Positions 47,180 through 58,542 of a DNA stretch of 64,000 bases are shown here, piece after piece (the stretch's first letter is position 1; every line of letters begins with the position of its first letter). This stretch comes from Avena insularis (Eukaryota > Streptophyta > Magnoliopsida > Poales > Poaceae), in contig CM042685.1 of the NCBI GenBank assembly GCA_023614405.1, positions 184,298,257-184,362,256 on the forward strand, written 5' to 3'. The translations under genes and the position numbers were made by a program. The notes below the pieces were generated by a model. The model had not been told where the DNA came from, ran no database searches, and saw nothing but the letters and a program-made list of their open reading frames with translations.

Positions 47180-47611
47180 CACTAGTAGAAAACAGGACTC
47201 TAGTCCCGGTTTGTAAGAGGCTTTAGTCCCGGATTGCAATCCGGGACTAACGTATCGGGACTAAAGGTTAGGCCTTTAGTCCCGGTTCCGTTACAAATTG
47301 GGACTAGATTGTCTTCACGTGGCTCCGCTGCGCGCTGGGCTGAAGGATCTTTAGTTTGCCGCGACAGCGTTTTGCACCAACCTACTGCCGCGACAGGAGG
47401 TGGGGTTTTAGGCTTTTAGGGTTTTCTTTTTTCGTGTTTGATTATTTTTCATTTTGTGTTTTTATATACATATTATTCTATGCTGCTACATGATGTATAC
47501 ATTGATGCATATATAATATAATTTCTCTCACGATTATATAAAGACACATAAATATTTACACAACCGAGACTAGAGCTCGTCTATTTGATTTACACGAAGA
47601 TCATCACATTA

Positions 47612-50503
47612 CAAGGATACTATCCTTTTGTGTCTATCCATGTTGTACTCTTCTTTTATGTTTATGATGTCCCTGAGCAAAAATCCCGACAACTTCTCTT
47701 GAATTGCTAGTAGGCGTTCATGTGGTAGGAGCTTATCCCGCATCGCATCCAACTATATATAAAGAAGTAGATCATTATGAATGGAACTCAAAAAAAACTA
47801 TGGTATAAAATAAATTGTGAATATATTGTTTACGTACTCGAAGAAAGTCTGTGCCCTGCTCCACACACTCACGAATGAACTCACATACATAATATCCACA
47901 TAAATTAGTCCCTTGTGGCTGCGTCGCACACTTTTCGATCGAGAATATATTTCAATCAAATAATAATCAAGCATGATAATTGTATGGAGACTAGAATTGA
48001 AGATATGTGAGGACCTAGATCTCATACTACTTACCGGGACTGTACAAAAAGTGAGCTCCTCACGCCGTTCATCCTGAACCTCCTTCGTGAACCTTTTCCA
48101 AACCCTGTCGGACAGAAAAGAAATGAATGAGTTATTAATTAGTTTACATCTCAGAGAATGAACAAAAGAGACAGATATAGTGCGATAATGATTGAAATTA
48201 CTTTTGGAGGCAATCAATTATGTTGTGGTAGTCTTCCATCGGCTTCTTTAACGAGTCTGAGATTTCAACTTTTGCACGGTCAACGTCAATGTTTAGAAGA
48301 ATCCAGTGGAAGCTGGGCACGTTTATATACACTTAACATCGAGTAAACAAAAATTGAATGTGTACAAGACAGTAAGACTCTCACCCATAGTTGTAAGGAA
48401 ATAGTATTTGCACCTTGTAATGTTGCTCCATTAAAAACATTTGCAAGTTATCCTCCCTTTCCTCGAGGTTATTTATTAGCGTATGTCCATTAACTCTGTT
48501 TGGATCAACTAACCCAATGTTGTAGATTGACTTTCTTCTACATTCTTGAATCTTCATTCCGCATATATAATAGCATACAGAAGGAGATATAGTGAGGATA
48601 ACGACAGGAAATGAATTGAACAAGCTGAGTTAGTGACTTAATTACTTACAGAAAATAGCAGCTGAGGAGGGACTTGTCGAGGGCGTCTAGGTTGAATAAC
48701 TGAAATAGTTCACAAAGTTCAATGGAGATCTCGTCTGGACGTAATTGCTCCTCTCCAACTTTACATAGGAGAAATTGTCGCCCTTCCTTTGTGACTTTCA
48801 AGTACCAGATATGCAACAGTCACATATGTGTTGGCAGATCATCGAATACCTCATCGCTGACCAGAGGCTCCCCGTAGACAAATTTTCGTGCTATTGGTCC
48901 CTTGGCGACATCATCTCTGCCGGCTAGAATTTCTTCGACCAGCACGTTACACTCCTTTGCTAATTTAATAGCTAATTCCATATCTATTCCACCTTGAGTG
49001 GGATGGGGTAACACCTTGAGCGGGGCGATGGATTAATTGTTTTTCCTGTTTGCCGAGCTAGGCAACTTCTTTTGATTTTCTCCCGCTTGTAGTACTTCTT
49101 GATGACTTCTCTTTTAGTGTCTTCATAAGACAACATGTATAGTCATCTTTCTTATTTAACACATGTTGGGGTGGTTGCTCAAGTAATGCCTTGAAGTTCT
49201 TCTTGACTTTTGGATCAATTTGCACATGTGCCTCGGGTTGTTTTGGTGCAAAATGGGCCTTCACTTCGGCTTGGGAGATCACCGCGCTTTCCTCATCAGT
49301 CCGGTTATAAGCTAACTTGGGAGCAGACGACGGTACTCTTGGGAGGGGCTCTTGTCATTTTCGGCGTCGGGTATCCCTCGATGTAGCGGTGTTATTCTTC
49401 CGTTTTCTTCCCTTTGATTCAGTGGGCGGAGGCGGAGGCACCGGAGATGGAGATACACTCGCGCTGCGATCCCTCTCAGGAAGGGGTGGACTATTGTTTC
49501 TCGGTGGAGACGGTGGACTCGGAGGTGATGGCGGCCTCGGAGGTGATGGATTGCTTCTCGGAGGAGAATATTGCCTTGGCGCCCAGCCTGGAAACACGAT
49601 GTGCTGTTTTTTCCAAAGAATGATCCCACCCTCCACTTCTCCCAGTGTTTTCTCCCCTTCGCCTGCAGGGATGTCAAGCTCAAGTGATCGACATGTCGGT
49701 TCAACTTCATCCACACCGACACGAGCATAGCCAGCTAAAATATGACTTCCATGGTAGGTCGCTTCTGGTGGACAAGGTAAAACAAAGACGAGCGCCACCT
49801 TCATAGAAATGTTCTTCACTATGACATGTAGCTCACAAGCTGTCCTTGCCTTGACTTCATCAACGGGGTAGCGAACCATCGTTGCACCGGCCGTATCATC
49901 TATCACCGGTGCATTATTCTCCATCAACAGTAGATTATTAGCTTGTACCTCCATGGAAGCCACGCTGCTTCTCTGCTGAGATGGGCCCACCGGACTGTCT
50001 AATGTAGGATCTTACTATCGAGCCAGTACTCTACGTTCATTAATCTGATCTTGCTACAGCTTGAACATGGCTTGAAATTCCTCGTTCCTTTTTTCAACCG
50101 CCTCCAACCGCACTGCCTCCTCCGCCTTCTGCCGGTTCGTTTTTCTCGATCAGATTCTATAAGTGTCGATGTCCTCGGGAAACCCTGTCTTCCATGGAAC
50201 AGATGGGCCAAAGCCTCGTCTTCGTCCGACTTTTTCAGGATTGCCGAGGGCATATGTTAGCTCATCGTTCTCTCTGTCAGGAACGAACTTTCCATATTTT
50301 CTCAGTTGTATCACTTTAACAAGTTCATCTTTGGGTTTAGTAATGGCCTTCTTTGTAACAATAATCTCCCCGGTTTTAGTGTCATACGACCCCCCATGCC
50401 CAAGGAGCCAATTTTTTGACCTCACGGGCCACTGATTTGTAGCTGGCATGACCCCTTTATCACACATTTCTTTCTCAGTTTTTGCCCACTTAGGCACGGC
50501 CGT
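47612..50503 (-). pseudogene. CACTA-2 gene, C-terminal part with Ulp1-like protease domain
   Basis: Minus strand, downstream of the Gypsy-2 cut. From 50503 it reads VPKWAKTEKEMCDKG, PVRSKNWLLGHGGSYD and the end of the PF03004-type transposase region. A Pro/Ser-rich linker follows (49600-49360), then KELAIKLAKE-like and ALDKSLLSCY-like pieces. The Ulp1/C48 protease domain is in several exons: ECRRKSIYNIGLVDPNR (about 48540), SFHWILLNIDVDRA with the catalytic His (about 48315), an Asp in EISDSL (about 48265) and the catalytic Cys in TNLCGYYVCEF (about 47900). The last exon ends at about 47612. Several stops and a frameshift (about 48815, 49058, 49990) indicate decay. Ulp1-like domains are common in plant CACTA genes; their function there is unclear. 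Confidence 0.75.
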
Positions 50504-51001
50504 TGACATGGTTATACCCCGCGGGTACACGACCTCAGCATACCTGGTCCGGCCCAAGGAAGGCCCACGACAGATATACGCTAGCCCATGAAGACTTTTG
50601 GGTGGCCAAGGCCCATGACGCCTTCGGATCCTTGGAGAGCAAGACTAGAGTAGATAAAAAATTCAAAGGGGTAAACCCTAAAACTCAGAACCGACTTCGG
50701 TCATGCAGGACCTGCCTAACTCTATATAAAGGCTAGGAGGGCATGACCTAGATCTCTGACCTCATACTTTCGCATAGACACCTCCACGCCAGATTGCATC
50801 TACGCACCCCTGTAATCTTCGGTTCCGCCGTAATCAAGAGCAGACAAGCAGGAGTAGGGTTTTCCCTCCGGGGGCCTGAACCTGGGTAAACCTCGTGTCC
50901 CGTGTTGCTTGTTTGCTAACCGTTCCGCGATCTACAGCATCCCTATCTTCTCCAAAACCCAAGTCCATAACAATGGGCATTGACGAGTCAAAACCTCGTC
51001 A
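50504..51001 (+). repeat. 5' LTR of Gypsy-2
   Basis: TGACATGGTTATACC… to …AACCTCGTCA. TATA box CTATATAAAGG at about 50723. Confidence 0.96.
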
Positions 51002-51003
51002 AT

Positions 51004-51021
51004 TGGCGCCGTCTGTGGGAA
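51004..51021 (+). other. Primer-binding site of Gypsy-2
   Basis: TGGCGCCGTCTGTGGGAA starts two bases after the LTR. It begins TGG like all sites pairing with a tRNA CCA end. The tRNA species is not assigned. Confidence 0.8.
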
Positions 51022-51757
51022 CTGGGGACGCTAATTGTGCGATCGTGACGGTCCCAACCCAAGCGATCTACAACTCCGCGGCTTCGGAGAGTCATATCCT
51101 CTTCGGCGCCTTCGACTTCACCGCCCACTCACCGGCCACCATGAAGGACTTCGAGCCCGTTGGCGACGGGCTCGAGATCCTGTTCGGGAGTTTCTGCTTC
51201 CAGGTAGGGCAGATCGGCACTCTCTGACTCCCAGAGCGGGTGCCCCTGCCGTCGATCAGTCCTGCTTCGTGGGCTGCACACCCCGTGCTACGCACATCAT
51301 CATCAACAGATGAGTCTTATGACAGCAGCAGCTGTAACTCAGATCTGTGTGATCCACCGTCGGATGAAGGGACCTACGGTTCCGGATCCGAAAGCTGCGG
51401 CAGCAGCGATCCGATCTACAAGTGCTACCAGTGCGCCGCGGTCATCCAGGATCAAGAACACAATCCGCCACCCAACCCATAGGGTAGAAACGGTGGAAAC
51501 AGAAGAATCTAGTCCCCCCACCCAATGGGGAAAACAACAATCGGGTCATCCACCTCGACGAGGAGGGATGGACTCAAGCACGCGAGGCCGTAGCAGTCAA
51601 CAAGATCCTGCCCGCTGATGCATCACGAGATCTATTGATGGCATACCACATGCTCCTCATTGAGGAGCACGAGAAGCAGATCAAGATGCAGGAAGTGTTG
51701 GACAAGCGCAAGCAGGCAGCTTCGGAGTCCAGTGCGCGGTGAGCTGCGCTCTCCGCC
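51022..51757. other. Gypsy-2 leader
   Basis: Holds short open pieces in the plus strand, none long enough to claim. Gag-like sequence becomes clear from 51758. Confidence 0.45.
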
Positions 51758-53074
51758 ATGGGCATCGGCTCCAGCTCACACGACAACAACGGGAACAAGC
51801 ACCGTTCTCGGATGGAGAACATGGATCCCAAAGAGCGCCGCGAGGTGACCCGAGCCCTCAACGCGTCCTTCATGGAGATGGACGCCGACGACAACGTCAT
51901 CCCAAAAATGCCGCAAGCTGCGATCCTGGCAGCCACCGCGTACCTCGCGTCCCACCCACCTCCGGAGGGGGACCTGAAGATGGCCATGCACAAGTCCACG
52001 CTTACCGGGATCGGACTCGTCGGAGCTGCGCTCCATGGAGAAGCTCCTGTGGAGCCAAAAAAGAAGGCCGCGGTCAGATTCAACCGCAGCCCCACGCCCT
52101 CATCCGAGGACGAAGAGCATGACCTTCCTCGAAGGCATAAGAGCTCACGCCATCGCAGCCGCGACTACGACGCTCAAAACGAGCTAACACAGCGCAAGAT
52201 TGACAAGGCATGCGCCAAGCGCATATGCTCGTCTAAATCCGAGATGGACGAAGACGAAGGAGAACTCTGCGGAGCTCGATGCTTCAGCAGATCTGTTCGA
52301 CGGACACGGATGCCGCGCAACTTCAAGCTCCCTTCGGACACTCCGAAATTCGATGGCACACAGGACCCCAAGGCGTGGCTCAGTGACCACCTGTTGTCCG
52401 TCAAGCTGCACAGCGGAAGCAGGGAAACCGCCATGCAATGCCTTCAGCTGCAGCTGATAGGCGCAGCTCGGATCTAGCTAAGCAGCTTATCCTCAGGGTC
52501 CATTCGAAGTTGGGAGGAGCCGGCGTACAGTTTCGTCCGAAACTTCAAAGGCACCAGTAAGAGGTCTGCCTCGATCGAAGAGTTGCAAGCCTGCACGCAA
52601 CGAACGGGCGAATCCATTCGCTCGTACATACTGCGCTGGTCCAATACCAAGAACTCTGCGGTGCACATCTCCGAAGAAAGGGCCATCGACGCCTTCAAGG
52701 AAGGTGTCAAGCGCCAGGACTTCAAGGAAGAACTTGGGCGCATCAAGCCCAAGACACTCGACCACCTCATGGACATCGCCGACAGGTGGGCCGACGGAGA
52801 GGACTCCGTTCACCGAGCGCACTCGGAGGAGGAAGATGACTACGGCCGGCGACGTGAATGCCGTAGCAAGAGAAGATCGCCAGGCGACAGAGGACGCCCG
52901 GCGATGGAGGATACCGCGGAAACAATTTCCGTGATGGAGGACGCCCGGCGCAATCATGGCAGCGCCGTGATCGCGACGACGGACCCTCAGCATATGAAAA
53001 ACTTTCGGTTCCATGCACCATCCACTTCTACATCGACAAACATGATGGCAAGAAGAAAGCAAGCCACATGCTGA
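51758..53074 (+). pseudogene. Gypsy-2 gag
   Basis: Starts at ATG 51758. The first open part (to 52477) is charged and includes MPRNFKLPSDTPKFDGTQDP, the usual entry to the retrotransposon gag domain (PF03732). After a stop at 52475 the domain continues in another frame (52583-53074) with TGESIRSYILRWSNTKN and AIDAFKEGVKRQDFKEELG. An Arg-rich stretch follows. Particle assembly is the family role; here the frame is broken. Confidence 0.82.
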
Positions 53075-53280
53075 AGGACTTTCACGAGTTCCAGAAACTC
53101 AGCGAGAGCATGGCTCAGATGAGGCAGCAAGCCCCAAACCCTGGATTTGGGAACGCAATCGCACCAGGTGAGATCGCGCATGGAGCTTCTCCACCGCCAC
53201 CTGCAGGAGGCCCGAATCACCCAATCGCACCCGCATAGAATAACGGTGGGCACGGGTACCCCCCGCCGAAAGGAGCACTG

Positions 53281-56200
53281 ATGATCCAGAAGGGGTGCCC
53301 AACGAATAGGGTGCAGAAGAAAATCACCCGTCAGATCAACCTAGCCGTGACAGCTCCACCTGCCATCCCTGAGTACCTCAGCGGATCAGAGTCCTGCATC
53401 ACGTTCAGCCATTCGGATCATCCTTGCCAGGTCCCTCGCCCAGGTCATGCTACCCTGGTGCTTGAGGCGCAAATCGGAGGTTTCGAGATGAGCCGCATCT
53501 TCATGGACGGCGGCAGCGGCATCAACCTGATGTTCGCAAGCACCCTAGCGGCAATGCGGATCCCGCTGTGCAGCCTGGAACAGTCAGACACAACGTTCCT
53601 TAGCATCGTCCCAGGAAAAGGCATATTCCCCCTAGGAAAGATATGGCTCGACGTCATCTTCGGCAAGCCGGATAACTTCCGATGCGAACGGCTCGAGTTC
53701 GAAGTGGTGGACTGGCCATCACAATACCACGCCATCCTCGGGTGTGTGGCATTCACAAGATTCCTGGCAGTACCACACTACGCGTATCTGCTACTCAAGA
53801 TGCCAGGACCCAGAGGTGTCATCACGGTCCACGAGAGCTTCACCCGATCGGACCACTGCGACAGGGACTTCAACAGAATCTCCCAGTCATTCGGCATGCA
53901 GGAGGAGCTCGTAAGGCTCTGCGAGGTGACAGACAATGGGGCACCCCCAGTCGCATGGCAAAACGCACCCGATATGTCCTTCGACTCCACCATCAACACA
54001 AAGAAGGTGCAGGTCCACCCGACGGATGCCTCCAAGACGGCGCTGAGCGCCAACGATCTCAGCCCCGCATAGGAAAGCGCGCTCATCGAATTCCTCCGTA
54101 AGCGCTAGGAAATCTTCGCCTGGTGTCCTGCGGACATTCCAGGAGTTCCCAGGGCACGCACTCAACGTCTTTCCAGACACCAAGCCCGTCAAGAAGTCCA
54201 TCCGGAGACTGTCCGAGCCCCGGGCCGAAGCCATAGGGATTAAAGTCAACAGACTACTCACTGCAAACTTCATCAGGGAGATCAAGGAAAGCGAGTGGCT
54301 CGCCAACACTGTGATGGTCCCCAAAAAGGACACGGACATACTGCGGATGTGCGTGGACTTCACATCGCTGAACAAGCACTGCCCAAAGGACCACTTCCCT
54401 CTCCCTCGGATCAATTAGATCATCGATTCGACTGCAGGATGCGAGAAACTCTCCTTCCTCGACGCCTACTCAGGCTACAACCAGATTCGACTAAAGGTCG
54501 AAGATCAAGAGAAAACGGCGTTCATCACACCGTTTGGGGTGTTCTGCTACAACACAATGCCCTTGAACAAGCACTGCCCAAGTCTATGTCGACGACATAG
54601 TCATCAAAACCAGGGAGGCGAGAACACTCATCGACGATCTCCGCGAGACGTTCGATAATCTCGACCGCTACAGGATCAAGCTTAACCCCAAAAAATGTGC
54701 CTTCGGCGTCCCATCAGGTCAGCTGCTTGGTTACTTCATCTCCCAGCGAGGGATTGAGGCAAACCCGAAGAAAATACGGGCCATCATGGCCATGGAGAAG
54801 CCATAAAACCTCAAAGGTGTCCAGCAACTCGCAGGACGAATAGCGGCATTAAGCAGGTTCATCAGCCGCATGGGCGAGAAAGCACTGCCATTCTACCAGC
54901 TGCTGTGCAAAGCCAACAAATTCGAGTGGACGCCTAAGGCGGATGACGCATTCGAAGATCTAAAGCGGCTACTCTCTACCTCACCCGCCTTGGTCACGCC
55001 AAAGGAACACGAGCCCTTACTGCTGTACATAGAAGCTACACACCAGGTGGTGAGCACCGTACTGGTGGTCGAGCGACCCAAAGAGGGCAAGACCCATGGG
55101 GTTCAACGCCCAATCTACTACCTCAGCGAGGTATTGACGCCAACAAAGCAGAGGTACCCTCACTACCAGAAACTCGCCTACGACGTGTTCATGACGGCTC
55201 GTCGGCTGAGCCATTACTTCCAGGAGCACCAGGTGATGGTCGTCAACGAGGCACCCCTGAATAGCATCCTGAACAATCCGGAGGCCACAAGACGCGTGGC
55301 CCTATGGGGCATCGAGCTATCACCCCTAGACATCGTCTACGAGAAGCGACTCATAATCAAGTCTCAAGTCCTCCCGGATTTCCTTGTACACTGGACGGAG
55401 TTACAACTGCCAGACACACCTGACATGACACAGTCATGGATGATGCACTTCGACGGCTCCAAGCGCGAGGCGGGAGCAGGAGCCGGGGTCATACTGACCT
55501 CCCCGCAGGGCGACAAGATGAAGTACGTCCTTCGGATGAAATTCCGAGCTTCCAACAACGAGGCCGAATACGAAACCCTCATCCACGGCATGAGGATGGC
55601 AAAGATTTGTGGTGCAACGCGCCTGGTCATTTACGGTGACTCCAACCTCGTTGTCCAACAGACGATGAATGAGTGCGACGCATACGCCGAAAACATGATC
55701 GCGTACCGTGCACTCTACAACTCACTCGAGGGAGAATTCGATGGCTGCGAGCTTCGGCACGTTGGAAGAGAAAGCAACGAGGAGGCCGACAGACTCGCCA
55801 ACATCGGCTCCACCTGCGCACGGGTGCCACCAGGTGTGTTCCTCGAACAGATCTGCGTGCCATCCATCAAGCGGAAATTCCCCAAGGGATCACCCGAAGA
55901 AGCAGCACACTCGGGGGCTGCGCTACCCGAAGAACAGGAAGGACCCGAAAAGCTCGACATAGAAGTCGGCGTGGTCAACCTGATGCAGGTCATGGCAGTC
56001 GAAGAAACTTGGACACGGCCATACCTCCGGTACCTGATAGACGGAGAACTGCCTGACAGCCCGACGGATGCCCGGCGCATATCTCGCCGGTCCAAAGCCT
56101 TCACCATCATCAATGGCGAGCTGTACAAGCGCAGCATTTCGGGTGTACTACAAAGGTGCATCACCATCGGTGATGGGAAAACCATCCTCCAAGACATCCA

Positions 56201-57245
56201 CGAGGGCATCTGCGGCCATCATGCAGGCAACCGCTCCCTTGTCGCCAAAGCTCTACGAGCTGGATTCTACTGGCCAACGGCCATGAACGATGCCAAGGAC
56301 ATCGTCCGAAGATGCATCGGGTGCCAAAGGTTCGCCGACAAACCGCACGCACCCGGGTCGGAGCTCAGGCCCATACCTTTAGCCTGGCCTTTCGCCCAAT
56401 GGGGCCTCGCCATGATCGGCAAGCTGCCAAGATCCTCGAAAGGAGGACACGTCTACCTCCTGGTCGCAGTCGACAAATTCACCAAGTGGATTGAGGCCAT
56501 GCCAGTCACTAACCAAAAGGGCAAAACTGCCGTCAAGTTCTTTGAATCCATTGTCTACAGGTTCGGCGTGCCGCATGGCATCATCACCGACAACAAATCG
56601 AACTTCATCTCCAAGGAATTCCAGGACTTCTGCGAAGGCCTCGGAATCAATATCACATATGCCTCCGTGGCGCACCCGCAAACAAACGGGCAGGTGGAGA
56701 AGGCCAACGGCCTAATCGGCGCCGGCATCAAGAAGCGCCTCATGAGCCCACTCGAGCGACTCGCCGGAGCCTGGATGAAAGAGCTACCCTCCGTCCTATG
56801 GAGCCTGCGTACCACGCCAAACAGCTCAACCGGCTACACGCCGTTCTTCATGGTGAACGGAGCCGAAGCCGTGCTACCAGCCGAAGTACGCCACCAGGCC
56901 CCCCGGGTCGTCGCTTATAGTGAAGCCGAATACACGGCTGCACTCGAAGACGCCATCGACACACTCGACGAAGCGCGAGACATAGTAGCAGCTCGATCAT
57001 CGGTGTACCAGCAGAATCTCCGCAACTACCACAACCGATGGCTGCGCCCAAGGTCCTTCGTCGAAGGAGACCTAGTCTTGCGACTCAAGCAAGAGCGACC
57101 GAAGAAATTCGAGTCGCCATGGGAAGGACCCTACATCGTCACTGAAGTCATCCCAGGTGGCGCCTATCGCCTCAAGCACGTGGAGTCTGGAGTCGCATAC
57201 TCCAACCCATGGAACGTCGCACAACTGCGACGGTTCTACCCCTAG
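53281..57245 (+). pseudogene. Gypsy-2 pol (protease, broken RT, RNase H, integrase)
   Basis: The protease part (53281-54072) has the active-site region IFMDGGSGINLMF at about 53500, the DGGS form found in this lineage. RT runs from about 54100 in two frames with stops at 54070 and 54416. At about 54562 the segment between TMP and VYVDD is missing and replaced by a short filler, so the RT core is destroyed although YVDD remains (about 54588). From 54870 a single 791-codon frame stays open. It carries the RNase H acids (FDGS, EAEYE, GDSN, EEADRLA), the HHCC zinc region (about 56210-56330), the DDE acids (AVDKFTKW about 56468, IITDNKSN about 56580, NGQVEKANG about 56690) and the C-terminus ending QLRRFYP. 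No chromodomain is evident. Confidence 0.93.
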
Positions 57246-57599
57246 CTATCACCCTCTTTACTTTCAATAAGGCTATTCAGCCAAGGCTACTCAGCCGAAC
57301 AATGTACCTCCTCCATTACGATATGAATAAAGCTAAGTGTCTCGCCCCAAAATTTTGTTTACTACTCGCATTTTTTACTCCATGCTACAAACGCACTCGA
57401 GGGCACCCCCCACCTCACGACTTCGTCGACTGAGGATAACGCGTGTACACCTGACTAGCTGACCACGTCAGGCTAACGAAAAGGACACGCATATGAACAA
57501 AGCACTACATGCTAGCACAACAACCAAACCTTTATAACAAAGAGCAAAACACGCCCAGCCAAATATATACAAATTTTACATCTATCTTTTTTACAGGTA

Positions 57600-58420
57600 C
57601 TACCTACTCTGAAGAATAACCTGAGCACGCTGCTCAAACAGATCTACGATCTCTTCGGCATACTGCCTTACAGCCGCGTAATGCGGACGCATATTCCACT
57701 CCCAACCATCTGGCCGAAGAGGTGGCCCAGCCGCTACAGCGGACAGATCTACATCAGGACGATGCAACCGCACAAGGGAGAGCGCAGCCTTCACCCTTGC
57801 GATGAGCTAATGCCGCACCAATTCCTTGACATGATGCACGTTCCGAAACTTCGATAGCAGACCAGAGAGAGTTGACGGCGCATCATCCAATGGAAACATC
57901 ACATGCAGGATCGAGGTGAGTTAAGTCTTCACCTGACGAAGCACCCGTGATACTTGGTGAACGCGATCTTGCACCGTCGCAAGGACCATGGCACGGTCAC
58001 GGTCCATCCAGAAGAATCCGCCAGCTTCCATGTCCTGCTGAGTCAAGCAGTTGACCCGAACATCAACACACTCCTTCTCCTCCCTTGGAGCAAGCACCTT
58101 GCAATACTTGCAAAAAAGTAAGATGCAAGGCCAGCAGGCGCATCCGAAGTACTGGGCAACAGCTCGAAAAACTCACACTGAAGCTGCTCGGACAAGCGAA
58201 TCAACTCCGCCATCAAGTACTCCTCTCTGGCAGCACCCCGATCCGCCTTGGATTTCCAAACGTCAGCATGGCCACGCACCCCAAGCAACTCTTTCTCAAG
58301 GCTACGAACACAGTCTCGAAGAAACGCAAGCTGCGACACATCATCCAAGGATGGCCGCAGCCGCGCTGCAGGCGAAGTATCAACGGGATCAACACTCGAA
58401 GGACCCTAGATTAACAGAAA
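57600..58420 (-). pseudogene. Gypsy-2 antisense ORF, distal part
   Basis: Minus-strand pieces separated by stops. 58348-58043 reads QLAFLRDCVRSLEKELLG and later ELIRLSEQLQCEFFELLPS, a probable coiled coil. Pieces follow with GGFFWMDRDRAMVLATVQD, and 57794-57600 ends with YAEEIVDLFEQRAQVILQSR. It is either the 3' exons of the antisense gene at 58543-61466 or a second antisense gene. The function is unknown. Confidence 0.55.
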
Positions 58421-58542
58421 GACAAAGACATGAACACGCAGATGAAGGATCACAGAACTCAACAAATTCATTAAGTGGAGCAAAAGCCATTACGTGGCAC
58501 TAGGATTGTTCATCAAAATAATTACAACAGAAGAAGCTACAA

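Noticed and set aside
57596..58503. Plus-strand ORFs after Gypsy-2 pol
   Set aside because: They overlap the antisense coding pieces and have no recognisable domain.
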